Shown: positions 16,575-26,033 of the stretch, piece after piece | How positions within the stretch are numbered: position 1 is the first letter of the stretch | Layout of the letters: the number at the start of each line of letters is the position of its first letter | DNA from: Lentisphaerota bacterium | GTDB lineage: Bacteria > Verrucomicrobiota > Lentisphaeria > Victivallales > Victivallaceae | Assembly: GCA_015061625.1 (NCBI GenBank) | Contig: SUWG01000005.1 | Span: 1 to 64,000 of the forward strand | DNA length: 64,000 nucleotides | Reading direction: 5' to 3' | Notes under the pieces: model-generated | What the model was told of the DNA's origin: nothing | Seen by the model: the letters and a program-made list of their open reading frames with translations, nothing else | Database searches by the model: none | Made by a program: the position numbers and the translations under genes

Positions 16575-18380
16575 ATGAGCAAATTTTTACCGGGATTTTC
16601 GGAATTCAGCGTGGGTGTCAACTACTGGGCATCTCATGCCGGTACGCAGATGTGGAGCAAATTTTCTGCTGAAGAGGTGGAAAATGATTTCATCGCCTTG
16701 CGCAATTCCGGCGTCAATACGGTGCGTATTTTCCCCTTGTGGGAAGATTTCCAGCCGGTCAAACTGCTGGCTGAATGCAGTAACAAATTCCGGGAGATCA
16801 GTTTTATTGACGGTTCTCCGCTCCCGGCGACCGGTTTGCGCAGTTTCGGTCTTGATCCGGTGATGATGGGGCGTTTCCGCACCGTTGCCGATCTGGCTCT
16901 CAAATATGAGTTGAAACTGGTCGTGGGATTGCTCACCGGCTGGATGAGCGGAGCGATGTTCGTCCCCCCCGCTCTGGCGGATAAGAACCTCTTTGAAGAT
17001 TTTCAGGCGATCCGGCTGGCTGAAATGTTCCTGCGCGGTTTCGTTACGGAAATGAAAGATCATCCGGCGATCGTCGCCTGGGAGCCGGGCAATGAATGTA
17101 ACTGTCTGTCGGCAAGCAGTGCTTACAGTTCATGGAATTGGCATCACATGGTCACTTCCACCATCCGCCTGATCGACCGGGAGCGGCCGATCTTTTCCGG
17201 TATGCATGGCGGCAGAACGGAGATCAGCAAATCCAACAACCTCATCATGCAGGGTGAATTATTCGATGCCCTGACCACCCATCCCTATCCGGCATTTACC
17301 CCGCATTGCGGCAAAAGTGCATTGAATAATGTGCCGGCGATCTATCATGCCACGGCGGAATCGGTCTACTACCGGGGCGTTTCCGGCAAACCGGCATTCG
17401 TCGAGGAGATCGGTGCATTCGGGCCTAATTATCTTTCCGAAGAACGCACGGAAGCATATCTGTATACCGTGCTTTATTCCGCTTTGATCCACGATCTGGG
17501 TTCGGTATTGTGGTGGTGCGGATTCTCCTTTGACCGCTGTGCGGATAATGCCCCCTACCGCTGGGGTGCCATGGAGCGTGAATTGGGCGCGATGAAATCC
17601 GACCGTGCCGCCGACGGTGCGGGCAAGGCGATGAAACGTTTCGGTGAAGAACTTAAAAATCTGCCGCACTTTTCCGGCCGCAAAGTCGATGCCACGGTGG
17701 TGCTTACCACCATGAATGATGCGTGGAAAAGTGCATTCGGCGCATTCATTTTGAGCAAACAGGCCGGTTTTGAAGTGGAATACTGCAATATCGCCACGAT
17801 CGACGAACTGCCGGAAAGCAAATTCTACATCGTGCCGTCGATCAGCGGATTTGAGGTGATGGATGTCCACAAATACCGTCTGCTGCTTCAGGCCGCTGAA
17901 AAGGGGGCTACGGTGGTCATTACGGCGGACAGCGGTTATCTGCAGCCATTCAATGCTTATTTCGGCTGTGAAGTCGATTACCGCACCGAAGAACCGGAAA
18001 CGGTCACATTCACGCTTGACGGTCAGCAATTCAGCACCGTTCAGAGCATTACCCGCAGGATGAAAAATCATACCGCGGATGTCATTGCCGCTGATGCCGA
18101 TGGTTTCCCGGTGATCCTGGAGCAGAAATACGGCGAAGGCAAACTGGTTTTCGTCAATGCCGCTCTGGAAAACAATTGTTTTGCTCCGGGCAATGAACTT
18201 TACCGGGTCTACCGCAAACTGGCGGCGATTTCCGGAGTTGAAGTGCCGGAAAAATCTCCGGAAATCGGTATCACCACCCACAAAACTGCCGACGGCAGAA
18301 CGTTGAAGTTTTACATCAACTATGCCGATCATGAAGTTGACGGCATGGCCGGAAACAGCGTGAAATACGAAATTATCTGA
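16575..18380 (+). CDS. GH5-like glycoside hydrolase
   Basis: 601 residues. The N-terminal TIM barrel (about 1-330) has the GH5/clan A signature residues: a probable acid in VAWEPGNECNC and a probable nucleophile Glu in PAFVEEIGAFG. The motif order (GVNYWASHAGTQMW, NTVRIFPLWEDF) resembles beta-mannanase/cellulase-type enzymes; the substrate cannot be assigned. The C-terminal part (about 340-600) resembles the glutamine-amidotransferase-like trimerisation domain of GH42 enzymes (AAEKGATVVITADSGYL, YGEGKLVFVNAALE). No signal peptide. GAGGA before the ATG. Seventeen bases separate it from the MATE gene. Confidence 0.85.
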   Translation: MSKFLPGFSEFSVGVNYWASHAGTQMWSKFSAEEVENDFIALRNSGVNTVRIFPLWEDFQPVKLLAECSNKFREISFIDGSPLPATGLRSFGLDPVMMGRFRTVADLALKYELKLVVGLLTGWMSGAMFVPPALADKNLFEDFQAIRLAEMFLRGFVTEMKDHPAIVAWEPGNECNCLSASSAYSSWNWHHMVTSTIRLIDRERPIFSGMHGGRTEISKSNNLIMQGELFDALTTHPYPAFTPHCGKSALNNVPAIYHATAESVYYRGVSGKPAFVEEIGAFGPNYLSEERTEAYLYTVLYSALIHDLGSVLWWCGFSFDRCADNAPYRWGAMERELGAMKSDRAADGAGKAMKRFGEELKNLPHFSGRKVDATVVLTTMNDAWKSAFGAFILSKQAGFEVEYCNIATIDELPESKFYIVPSISGFEVMDVHKYRLLLQAAEKGATVVITADSGYLQPFNAYFGCEVDYRTEEPETVTFTLDGQQFSTVQSITRRMKNHTADVIAADADGFPVILEQKYGEGKLVFVNAALENNCFAPGNELYRVYRKLAAISGVEVPEKSPEIGITTHKTADGRTLKFYINYADHEVDGMAGNSVKYEII

Positions 18381-18396
18381 CCGGGCAAGGGATAAA

Positions 18397-19737
18397 ATGG
18401 CAAAGCGGGTGATGACGCAAGGTGCGCCCTGGCGGCATATACTCTGTTTTGCCCTGCCGGTGTTGTGCGGTTCACTGCTTCAACAGTTGTATCATACGGC
18501 AGATACGCTGATCGTCGGTAATTTTCTGGGTGAAAATGCGCTGGCGGCAGTCGGCACGACCAATACGTTTGCCTTTCTGTTTCTGGCGGTGGCGATCGGT
18601 TTTTCCGCCGGAAACGGGGTGCTGGTGGCCCAGCACTTCGGCGCGGAAGATGAAAATATGGTGCGCAAAGATGCCGCCACGGGAATTTTACTGCTCTTAT
18701 CCATGGGAGCGGTGTTTTCTGTTGCCGGAGCAGTTTTGAGCCGTCCGGTATACACCCATCTGATCGCCGTGCCGCAGTTGATACTGGATGATACGGTAAA
18801 ATATTTCCAGATCTATTCTGCCGGATTGGTTTTTCAATTCGGCTTCAATATTTTTGCTTCCGTGTTGCGGGCGGTCGGTGACAGCGCGGCGACACTCTAT
18901 TTTCTGCTGCTTTCTTCGCTGCTCAATATCGCTCTCGACCTCTTTTTTATCGCTGTATGTCACAGCGGCGTGGCGGGGGCCGCCTGGGCCACGGTCATTT
19001 CACAGGCGGTTTCCATGGCGGCGGTCTGGTGGTATATGGCGCATAAGTACCGTTTTTTCCGTTACCGGATACGGGATTTGAAGTGGGATAAACATATCGC
19101 TGTTGAAACGCTGGTCATCGGTCTGCCTATCGCTCTGCAACTGGTCATCGTGGCGGTGGGGTTGAGTTTCATCCAGCGGGCGGTCAATGGTTTCGGCAAG
19201 GTGATGACCGCCTCATTCACCGTGGGGCAGCGGATCGAAATGTATTTGCATCTGCCCTGCAATGCTTTGCAGGCCACTCTGGCGACTTATACCGGTCAGA
19301 ATGTCGGAGCGGGTAAGATGGAAAGGGTGCGTGCCGGGGCATATCAGGGGGTGCTGATCTCGGTGGTATTTACGGCGTTGCTGGCGGTGGCGGTCTGGTT
19401 TGCCGCCAACCGGATAAGTGAAATTTTCGGCTTGAGTGAAGTGGCCGAGGAGTATTGTTCGGCGCATTTGAAAGCCGTAGCATTTATCACGGTGATATTG
19501 TCAGTTTATGTGCCGCTATTCGGAGTGTTTCAGGGTACGAAACATTGTGTGGTGCCGGCGTTGGTGGCACTGGGGGCATTGACGTTGCGGGTGATCGTCA
19601 CTTATCTATTCAAAGACAGTGCATATTTCGGCAGATCGATCATCTGGTGGAATGGCTTATTCGGCTTTTGCACCGGATGCATCATCACCTGGAGTTACTA
19701 TTTGAGCAACAAGTGGCAGAAAAATCCGCAGGGATGA
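18397..19737 (+). CDS. MATE family efflux transporter (second)
   Basis: 446 residues with about 12 hydrophobic segments. It begins GAPWRHILCFALPVLCGSLLQQLYHTADTLIVGNFLG, the MATE signature, and the second half opens VETLVIGLPIALQLVIVAVGLSFIQRAVNGFG. Resembles the NorM/DinF subgroup widespread in gut anaerobes. An inner-membrane exporter of unknown substrate. It follows the GH5-like gene by 16 bp with GGGATAA before the ATG, so it is probably translated from the same mRNA. It converges with the GH2 gene, with six bases between the two stop codons and no terminator hairpin. Confidence 0.9.
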   Translation: MAKRVMTQGAPWRHILCFALPVLCGSLLQQLYHTADTLIVGNFLGENALAAVGTTNTFAFLFLAVAIGFSAGNGVLVAQHFGAEDENMVRKDAATGILLLLSMGAVFSVAGAVLSRPVYTHLIAVPQLILDDTVKYFQIYSAGLVFQFGFNIFASVLRAVGDSAATLYFLLLSSLLNIALDLFFIAVCHSGVAGAAWATVISQAVSMAAVWWYMAHKYRFFRYRIRDLKWDKHIAVETLVIGLPIALQLVIVAVGLSFIQRAVNGFGKVMTASFTVGQRIEMYLHLPCNALQATLATYTGQNVGAGKMERVRAGAYQGVLISVVFTALLAVAVWFAANRISEIFGLSEVAEEYCSAHLKAVAFITVILSVYVPLFGVFQGTKHCVVPALVALGALTLRVIVTYLFKDSAYFGRSIIWWNGLFGFCTGCIITWSYYLSNKWQKNPQG

Positions 19738-19743
19738 CCGCTT

Positions 19744-22700
19744 TTATTCCACGGTGAAGCGGAATGCAAAGGTGTAGGATTTGTCATTCAACTCATACTG
19801 TGCCAGTGTTTGCGGCCCGCAGGAGCCGGTGCCGATGCCCCGCTGTTGAAGATCGAGAAAGAGGAAGGTTTCCTCATGCTCCGGCAATTCGCAGAAGTGT
19901 TTGGCGGCAAAGAGTTCGGCCACGGTGAATTTGGTGGCGGTGAATTCAAATACCGGTGCGCCGGTGAAGCGGAGAATGGCATTTTTTCCGGGGAATTTCA
20001 CCATTCTGGTATCGGTGCGGTTGCCGTGTTCCTGCGGTACTGCGTAATTGAACCGGCTGTTTTCCGTGGCACTGGAGTTGTAGAGGCCGACCATGGCCGC
20101 CCGTTTGCGGTCGATGTAGTTCTCAAAGGGGCCGCGGCCGAAATATTCAAACTCATCCATATTGTGCAATGTGGCACTTACGCCGACCCGCGGCAGAGTC
20201 GGGAATGATTCGGGGATGCGGTACTGACACTGTACGGCAAATGAACCGTCATCCAGCATGGTGATCGTCTGATCGAAAAGCACCGTGCCGCCGTCGCAGA
20301 TGATTTCCCGGTTTATTTTCAGCGTGTGATCTTCCAGTTGGTATCCGGTGATTTTGTTTATGCATTTATCCAGACCGGCTTTCATACATTGACAGTAAGG
20401 TTTCCACAGTTGCGTATCGAGTGCTTTACCTTTGATGATATCGTTGTCGGTCGGGGCGCGGAAAAGATTGCCTTCAAAAAGGTCAGAGGCGATCAAATCG
20501 TTTCCGGCAAAAAGTTGCAGATTATTTTCCGGGGAGAAGCGCAACTGGCAGACGGCGTTGGATAAGGTGACGATCCCGCCGTTTTTTTCAGCGGAAATGG
20601 ATTGCGCAGGTGCTTTCGGCCGGGGCGCGGCGGGGATTTGAGCCGTCAGATCGAATTGATCGTGAGCCAGCAGCGTACCGGCGGGGATCAGCGGCAGATC
20701 TTTAGCGGCGGTAAAGGTGAATGTGAGGAAAATTTCTTCATCCTCCATCCGGCAGAGACCATCGGTGTCAATGGTAAAATCCAGCGATTCACCGGGGCGC
20801 AGATGGTGAAATTGCGGCAGATTCCCGGAACGGATGAGCAGACCGTTTTTCTCCATGCGCCACGAACCGGCAAAATCGGTTAGGCTGGTAAAGTCCCGGC
20901 AGTTGGTCAGGCGGAAAACGGTATCGCCCTGACGGGAAATGCGGATCTCCTGCACCAGATGGCGGAATTCATACATCCCGGCGTGCAGTGAACGGTCGGA
21001 AGCGAGCATACCATTGCAGCAGAAGTCGGAATCATTGGGGAAATCATTGAAATCCCCGCCGTAAGCGTAAAATGGTTTGCCGTTGGCATCGTGTTGCAAA
21101 ATGCCCTGATCGACCCAGTCCCAGATGAAGCCGCCCTGCGTTTTTTTCCCGGAATAAAAGAGATCCCAGTAGTCGCAAAGTGAACCGGAACTGTTGCCCA
21201 TGGCGTGAGCATATTCGATGAGGATCGCCGGACGGGTGGTTTCGGGGTTGTCATCGTAGGCTCTCAATTCATCAATGCCGATATACATCGGGCAGAATAT
21301 CTGATTGAGGGCATCGTTGCCGCCGGTGTCGGCGTGGCCGAGCTGGTTCCAGTTGGCGTGAGTTTCGCAGTTGTGGAAGATCACTCTGGAATCGTCGAGC
21401 GTGCGGAGTTTTTCCAGTGCGGCGGTGTGGTTTTCGCCGTCGCCGGATTCATTGCCGGGCGACCAGGCGATGATGGAAACGTGGGAACGGTCACGCAACA
21501 CCATGCGTTCAACGCGGGAAATGAAAGCATTTTTCCAGCGCGGATCACGGCAGATGGTCTCAAAATTGGCGTGGGATTCGATATTGGCTTCATCCATAAG
21601 GTAGATGCCGTATTGGTCACAGAGGTCGTACCACCGCTCATCATCCGGGTAGTGACAGGTGCGGACGGCGTTGAAGTTGTACTGCTTGAGCAGTCTGATA
21701 TCCTCAAGCATACTTTCCAGCGACAGAGTTTTACCGGTCAACGGGTCATGTTCGTGGCGGTTGACGCCTTTGATCATAATGCGTTTGCCGTTGACGAGCA
21801 GAGAGTTGTTTTCGATGCGCACGTTGCGGAATCCGGTACGCATGGTGCGGGAATCGAGCAAAGTGCCGTCGTGGTCAAAGAGTTCGGCGGTGCAGTTGTA
21901 GAGCGTGGGCGTTTCGCTTGACCACGGCGAAACGTTATCCAGAATCAGCCGGGCGTGGAATTTGTAGCCGTCGATACGGAAGTGACGGTCGATAGTGCCG
22001 CTGTATTCAGCGATTTTTGCCTTGTCGGAGCCGGTGAGGGTGAATTTCACGGTAAGATCGGCATCCGGGCCGTGCTGGGCGAGATATTTGGCAAAGTGGA
22101 AAGCCAGATGGCAGTTGAAGTCAAAAATACCGGTATGGTTTTGATGATCCCAGTCGCCGTTGATGAAAATATCTTCAAAATAAGCGAAGTTGGTGGAGTA
22201 GATGAAACATGAGCGGTAAATGCCCGCCATCCACCACTGATCCTGATCTTCGATGTAACTGGAATCCGAATAACGGATAACTTTGGCAATGAGGGTATTT
22301 TCACCGGCAATGAGCATGGTTGTCAGGTCGAATTCCGAGGGGAGCCGGGTATCTTTGCCCATGCCGAGGAATTGTCCGTTGAGGAAAAGTTCAAAGTAAC
22401 TTTCCACGCCGCCGATATGCAGAACGATCCGGCGGCCGGAGAATTTTTCCGGCAGGGTGAAAGTCGTGCGGTAGACGGCACAGGGATTTTTTTCCGGTGT
22501 GAATGGCGGATCATTGTCAAAGGGCATGACGACATTGGTATAATGCGGCAGGTCGCCGAAGTTGCCCAGAGTCCAGTTGGATGGCACGGTGATCTTGTCG
22601 CTGAATGTGATACTGCCGGGATCTTCCGGCATATTTTCCGGGCGGTCAAAGAGTTGGAAATCCCATTGACCGTCGAGGTTGAAGCGTTCACTTTCCGTCA

Positions 22701-22779
22701 CCGGTGCGCCGCTCATCGGCAGACGGTTGATTCCGGTTATTTCGGGGGTTTCATAAAGTTTTACCGGGGGGGTATACAT
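19744..22779 (-). CDS. Beta-galactosidase, GH2 (LacZ-like)
   Basis: About 1011 residues, the full LacZ length. Domains in order: jelly-roll sugar-binding (about 30-200), immunoglobulin-like (about 205-320), TIM barrel (about 325-610), a second Ig-like domain, and the small-chain domain (about 740-1010). The catalytic acid is E444 in WSPGNESG and the nucleophile E522 in IEYAHAMGN; NRHEHDP is also typical. No signal peptide, so it is cytoplasmic and likely cleaves terminal beta-galactosides. Two upstream ATGs exist; 22779 is chosen because GGAG lies eight bases before it. It is divergent from the beta-domain protein at 22929. Confidence 0.93.
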   Translation of the reverse strand: MYTPPVKLYETPEITGINRLPMSGAPVTESERFNLDGQWDFQLFDRPENMPEDPGSITFSDKITVPSNWTLGNFGDLPHYTNVVMPFDNDPPFTPEKNPCAVYRTTFTLPEKFSGRRIVLHIGGVESYFELFLNGQFLGMGKDTRLPSEFDLTTMLIAGENTLIAKVIRYSDSSYIEDQDQWWMAGIYRSCFIYSTNFAYFEDIFINGDWDHQNHTGIFDFNCHLAFHFAKYLAQHGPDADLTVKFTLTGSDKAKIAEYSGTIDRHFRIDGYKFHARLILDNVSPWSSETPTLYNCTAELFDHDGTLLDSRTMRTGFRNVRIENNSLLVNGKRIMIKGVNRHEHDPLTGKTLSLESMLEDIRLLKQYNFNAVRTCHYPDDERWYDLCDQYGIYLMDEANIESHANFETICRDPRWKNAFISRVERMVLRDRSHVSIIAWSPGNESGDGENHTAALEKLRTLDDSRVIFHNCETHANWNQLGHADTGGNDALNQIFCPMYIGIDELRAYDDNPETTRPAILIEYAHAMGNSSGSLCDYWDLFYSGKKTQGGFIWDWVDQGILQHDANGKPFYAYGGDFNDFPNDSDFCCNGMLASDRSLHAGMYEFRHLVQEIRISRQGDTVFRLTNCRDFTSLTDFAGSWRMEKNGLLIRSGNLPQFHHLRPGESLDFTIDTDGLCRMEDEEIFLTFTFTAAKDLPLIPAGTLLAHDQFDLTAQIPAAPRPKAPAQSISAEKNGGIVTLSNAVCQLRFSPENNLQLFAGNDLIASDLFEGNLFRAPTDNDIIKGKALDTQLWKPYCQCMKAGLDKCINKITGYQLEDHTLKINREIICDGGTVLFDQTITMLDDGSFAVQCQYRIPESFPTLPRVGVSATLHNMDEFEYFGRGPFENYIDRKRAAMVGLYNSSATENSRFNYAVPQEHGNRTDTRMVKFPGKNAILRFTGAPVFEFTATKFTVAELFAAKHFCELPEHEETFLFLDLQQRGIGTGSCGPQTLAQYELNDKSYTFAFRFTVE

Positions 22780-22876
22780 GGCATTCTCCATAGCAGTTGT
22801 ATTGTTATTTTTCCATAATATATACTGCCGGAACGACTTTACAAGATGTTTTTTCACTTTTTCTCCGGTAAAACAT

Positions 22877-22905
22877 TTGCCCTGCGGCTGAATATGTGCT
22901 ATATT
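22877..22905 (+). promoter_or_regulatory. Predicted promoter for the 22929 gene
   Basis: TTGCCC (22877-22882) and TATATT (22900-22905) are 17 bp apart; the ribosome site AGGAGG follows at 22917-22922. Confidence 0.6.
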
Positions 22906-22928
22906 TTCCCATCACAGGAGGAATGTTT

Positions 22929-23972
22929 ATGAAAAAGTTGTTGTCATTGTTGCTGGCGGCGGTCAGCGGTGTTGCGCTGTATGCCGGGGATATCGTATTG
23001 ATGCAGAAAGTCCAGACCTGTTATATCAGCGGCAAGCGGGCCACTTATGAACTTGCCTTGGATGGCACGGCGATCTCGATCAAAGGCGAGGGCAGTTTCA
23101 CCGGATACAAATATCTGATCGCCAGAGTGCAGATCGACCCGGTGGTGCTGGAGGGCAAAACCCTGGTTCTGGAAGTGAAAGCCGGAAATTTTGTTCCCGG
23201 TGATGCGTTTTATGTGAAAGCTCTGGATAAAGACGGCAAGATCGTCGCTTCATTCGTCACTAAAAACAACTTATCCGGCGGCTGGAATAAGATCATCTGC
23301 ACTCCGGGCAAGACCGGCGGCGGTGTGACCAGTTTTGACCGGGATGTGAATGGGGCGATAACTTCCGAAGTCGTGGCCTTGCAGTTTTATTGCGGCCGCC
23401 CCGGCCCGGCGGCGGATTATGATGTGGAGATCCGCAACATAACTCTGGAAGATTCCACGGGCGTTTCCGGCGTGGAGGTCCCGGTGATGAATACTCCGGG
23501 CGCAGTTACCCTGCTGGGCGTGACCAACTTCCATATCCCGGCGGCGCGGGCATCCGGCACGCTGGCTGACGGGGCGGTAACGCTCAAAGGTGAAGTCAAA
23601 TATCAGAAACGTTACGATTATCTGATTGCGAAGATCCATGTGCGCCCGTTTGTGTTGGAGGGCCACGCATTTTCGCTCAAAGTCACCGGTTTGAATTTTG
23701 TTCCCGGCGACCAATTCTATGTGAAGTGTCTGGATAAAGACGGCAACAATATCGCCACATTTTACACCCGGAAAAATCTTACCGGCGGCGTGACGCTGGT
23801 CTGTGTGCCGGGGAGCAATCATGACGGTATGCTTTACAGCGGCCGGGAAGCCAAAGTGCCGTTGAGTACTCCGGTGGCATTTCTGCAAATCTATTGCGGA
23901 CGGCCGGGCCCCGCTCCGCAGGAGCCGATCGAGGTAAAAATCGAAGATGCCGGATTGATCGCCCGGCCGTAA
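22929..23972 (+). CDS. Secreted protein made of two copies of an unrecognised beta domain
   Basis: About 347 residues with a signal peptide (MKKLLSLLLAAVSGVALYAG). The mature part is two tandem copies (about 22-165 and 175-345) of one ~150-residue domain: a region like VRPFVLEGKSLSFxVK, then NFVPGDxFYVKxLDKDG, then a CTPG turn, then a VxLQFYCGRPGPA strand, ending in xIEIxNxxL. I do not recognise this family. The same domain occurs twice at the N-termini of the proteins at 27183 and 32197, where a propeller follows. The pattern suggests a carbohydrate- or surface-binding module. Start chosen by AGGAGG. Divergent from the GH2 gene. Confidence 0.75.
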   Translation: MKKLLSLLLAAVSGVALYAGDIVLMQKVQTCYISGKRATYELALDGTAISIKGEGSFTGYKYLIARVQIDPVVLEGKTLVLEVKAGNFVPGDAFYVKALDKDGKIVASFVTKNNLSGGWNKIICTPGKTGGGVTSFDRDVNGAITSEVVALQFYCGRPGPAADYDVEIRNITLEDSTGVSGVEVPVMNTPGAVTLLGVTNFHIPAARASGTLADGAVTLKGEVKYQKRYDYLIAKIHVRPFVLEGHAFSLKVTGLNFVPGDQFYVKCLDKDGNNIATFYTRKNLTGGVTLVCVPGSNHDGMLYSGREAKVPLSTPVAFLQIYCGRPGPAPQEPIEVKIEDAGLIARP

Positions 23973-24017
23973 TATATATTTTGCCTGAAATAATATGTTT
24001 ATTGCCTGAAGCAATAC

Positions 24018-24046
24018 TTGCAAAAATATATTTTTTTGCGTATACT
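24018..24046 (+). promoter_or_regulatory. Predicted promoter for prepilin gene 24092
   Basis: TTGCAA (24018-24023) and TATACT (24041-24046) with 17 bp between. The words TGCCTGAAATAATA and TGCCTGAAGCAATACTTG sit just upstream (23982 and 24003) and recur before the 27183 gene. Confidence 0.6.
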
Positions 24047-24091
24047 TAACAGCAGACAGTAATCAACCACACAAATTCAAAGAGGTTAAGT

Positions 24092-24874
24092 ATGAAAAAA
24101 CTCCACCATGGTGGAGTAAACCGTACCCGGTTTACTCTTATCGAACTGCTCGTCGTCATTGCCATTATCGCTATTTTAGCGGCGATCCTGCTCCCCGCAT
24201 TGAATTCCGCCCGTGAGCGCGGCCGCAGTGCCAGTTGCATCAGCAATATGAAGCAGATGGGCAATGGTACCCAGGGGTACGTCAATGACTTCAACGTTTT
24301 TCCGGCGGCTTTTGTTACCAATGCCGCTTTCGGCGGACGTCAGATGATGTCATGGAAAGCATATATTTACACCTATGCTGTCGGCAGTTTCCCGACCAAT
24401 GATACCCAGCGCGGTCTGGCTCTTTCCACCGGGATTTTCCTCTGCCCGTCATGGCCGGAAGCCGAATTGGGTACGCTTTTCGATGAAACCAAATGGTCAC
24501 AGGTCGCCTTGAAAGGCGGTTACGGTTTGAACTCCAATGACAAAGACCGTCAGGCCGGTTTGGGATCGACCTATATCGGTTATGCTGCCGATCCTCTGGG
24601 CAAAGATGGTTTCACCCGCCCGACTGATATGGATTCCCCCTCGGAAACTTTGATCGTCGGTGAATCCAGTGACCGTTACAGTGACCGCAGCAATCTCACT
24701 CAATTCGGTTTTATTTACGACAGCAAAACTCCGGATGGCCGTCATGCCAATTATACCCAGATGCCGGTGCTGTGGGGCGATGGTCACGTTTCACTCATGA
24801 CCAATCAGGAGTTGGAAAGAAAACCGGCGACCAATCCCGGTGCGCGCCGCTACTACTTCTGCGTGAAAAAATAA
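24092..24874 (+). CDS. Prepilin-like protein (DUF1559-like)
   Basis: 260 residues. Leader [13 protein letters not shown], then [45 protein letters not shown]; the prepilin peptidase site is before Phe14. The C-terminus has [22 protein letters not shown], the H/DG motif of DUF1559-type domains. Nearly the same N- and C-termini are found in the next gene (25023), while the middles differ, as expected for a recent tandem duplication with diversification. Expected in the inner membrane or a pseudopilus-like structure. GAGG before the ATG; own promoter and a downstream terminator, so it is a single-gene unit. Confidence 0.9.
   Translation: MKKLHHGGVNRTRFTLIELLVVIAIIAILAAILLPALNSARERGRSASCISNMKQMGNGTQGYVNDFNVFPAAFVTNAAFGGRQMMSWKAYIYTYAVGSFPTNDTQRGLALSTGIFLCPSWPEAELGTLFDETKWSQVALKGGYGLNSNDKDRQAGLGSTYIGYAADPLGKDGFTRPTDMDSPSETLIVGESSDRYSDRSNLTQFGFIYDSKTPDGRHANYTQMPVLWGDGHVSLMTNQELERKPATNPGARRYYFCVKK
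24100..24137 (+). repeat. Two overlapping inverted repeats inside the prepilin start
   Basis: Palindrome ACTCCACCATGGTGGAGT (24100-24117) overlaps a 10-bp stem GAGTAAACCG (24114-24123) / CGGTTTACTC (24128-24137) with loop TACC. Relative to the copy at 9057, AAAGCA became AAACCG on the left and TGCTTT became CGGTTT on the right, keeping all pairs. Confidence 0.9.
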
Positions 24875-24890
24875 ATTATGTATCGATTTC

Positions 24891-24927
24891 CGGCTGGCAT
24901 TTTACGGTGTCAGCCGTTTTTTTTTTG
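24891..24927 (+). terminator. Rho-independent terminator after prepilin 24092
   Basis: CGGCTG (24891-24896) pairs with CAGCCG (24911-24916) and is followed by a run of ten T residues. Confidence 0.75.
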
Positions 24928-24944
24928 AAAAATTCACATTTTTC

Positions 24945-24973
24945 TTGACAAATATCATGTCGCCGTGTATATT
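24945..24973 (+). promoter_or_regulatory. Strong predicted promoter for prepilin gene 25023
   Basis: TTGACA (24945-24950), 17-bp spacer, TATATT (24968-24973). The leader is about 45 nt. Confidence 0.75.
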
Positions 24974-25022
24974 ATAAATGTTCCACAACATCTTAACTTA
25001 CAACAAAAAAGGAAAAACGAAA

Positions 25023-25802
25023 ATGAAACAGCTCCGGTATACCGGAGTAAACCGTACCCGGTTTACTCTTATCGAATTGCTCGTCGTCATCGCCATTATC
25101 GCCATTTTAGCGGCGATTCTGCTCCCGGCATTGAACTCCGCCCGTGAGCGCGGCCGCAGTGCCAGTTGTATCAGCAATTTGAAGCAGATGGGTAACGGGA
25201 TGATGGGGTATACCAATGACTTCAATCTTTTTCCGATCAGTACCCTCAATACCAAACTCGGCGGTGGTAATGCTTCCAGTTGGAAATATCAAATTTATAT
25301 CTACGCTGTAGGTGATCCCGGTTCCACTCTCCTTGATTACGGCAAAGCGGTTTCTTCCGGAATTTTCCTCTGCCCGTCATGGAGTACGGATACCATGTCA
25401 AAAGTTGCTTTCGGAACTGCGTGGCAGGATTACGCCGCTATGGGCGGTTACGGCTACACTTACGGACATCATTCGCATAACTACAGACCGAGCGGTTTTA
25501 CTTCCGGTTATATCGGCTATACCGGTAACAATCAGGCATTTTACACTTGCCGGCCTACTGATTTGGAATCTCCGTCGGAAACTTTGATCGTCGGCGAAAC
25601 CGGTGACCAGACTGCCACCGACCGCAACCACGCAACCTTGATTTACGAGGGTGAAACTCCCAATGGCCGTCATGCCAACTATACCCAGATGCCGGTGTTG
25701 TGGGCTGATGCTCACGTTTCAATGATGACCAATGAAGAGTTGGCCAAGCCGCTCGGTAACGGCGGAGTAAAATATTATTTTGCTCCGTACAAAAAACGTT
25801 AA
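25023..25802 (+). CDS. Prepilin-like protein (DUF1559-like)
   Basis: About 259 residues from ATG 25023 (AGGA upstream); the open frame runs 15 codons further back but into the promoter. Leader [13 protein letters not shown], then [45 protein letters not shown]. The C-terminal [24 protein letters not shown] matches the 24092 protein, with DGH replaced by DAH. The middle is different, so the pair are diverged duplicates. The leader residues differ from the other prepilins (RYTG instead of HHGG), yet the DNA palindrome there is intact. Has its own promoter and terminator. Confidence 0.9.
   Translation: MKQLRYTGVNRTRFTLIELLVVIAIIAILAAILLPALNSARERGRSASCISNLKQMGNGMMGYTNDFNLFPISTLNTKLGGGNASSWKYQIYIYAVGDPGSTLLDYGKAVSSGIFLCPSWSTDTMSKVAFGTAWQDYAAMGGYGYTYGHHSHNYRPSGFTSGYIGYTGNNQAFYTCRPTDLESPSETLIVGETGDQTATDRNHATLIYEGETPNGRHANYTQMPVLWADAHVSMMTNEELAKPLGNGGVKYYFAPYKKR
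25032..25068 (+). repeat. Two overlapping inverted repeats inside the prepilin start (variant arms)
   Basis: Palindrome CTCCGGTATACCGGAG (25032-25047) overlaps the stem GAGTAAACCG (25045-25054) / CGGTTTACTC (25059-25068), loop TACC. Versus the CTCCACC/GGTGGAG form, three base pairs changed on both arms (A-T to G-C, C-G to G-C, C-G to T-A). Confidence 0.9.
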
Positions 25803-25832
25803 GCAATTAAAAACAATACTTATTTATCCGAG

Positions 25833-25867
25833 ACATCCGGTTCGCATTTGCCAGACCGGATGTTTTG
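25833..25867 (+). terminator. Terminator after prepilin 25023
   Basis: ACATCCGGT (25833-25841) pairs with ACCGGATGT (25855-25863) and is followed by TTTTG. It overlaps the next promoter. Confidence 0.65.
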
Positions 25868-25876
25868 CTGTATATT
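25848..25876 (+). promoter_or_regulatory. Predicted promoter of the broken prepilin gene
   Basis: TTGCCA (25848-25853), 17 bp, TATATT (25871-25876), laid out like the promoter at 24945. It appears intact although the gene it served is destroyed. Confidence 0.6.
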
Positions 25877-25927
25877 ATAAGATGTTCAGGCGTTTTGGAA
25901 ATCATTAACCCAAAAGGAAAATCAAAA

Positions 25928-26033
25928 ATGAAACAGCTCCGGCATACCGGAGTAAAGCAATCATCGCCATTTTAGCGGCAATTCTGCTTCCGGCATTGAA
26001 TTCCGCCCGTGAGCGCGGCCGCAGTGTGGAGTG
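25928..26033 (+). pseudogene. Prepilin gene remnant fused to a repeat island
   Basis: The AAAAGGA ribosome site, ATG and first codons match prepilin 25023 (ATGAAACAGCTCCGG), and the first hairpin is nearly intact (CTCCGG-CATA-CCGGAG, 25937-25952). About 40 bp that should encode FTLIELLVV are then missing: AGTAAAGCA runs straight into ATCATCGCCATTTTAG, shifting the frame to an early stop. The coding similarity continues through GCCCGTGAGCGCGGCCGCAGTG and then changes abruptly into the repeat module that begins GGCCGCAGTGTGG. It cannot make a prepilin. Confidence 0.9.
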
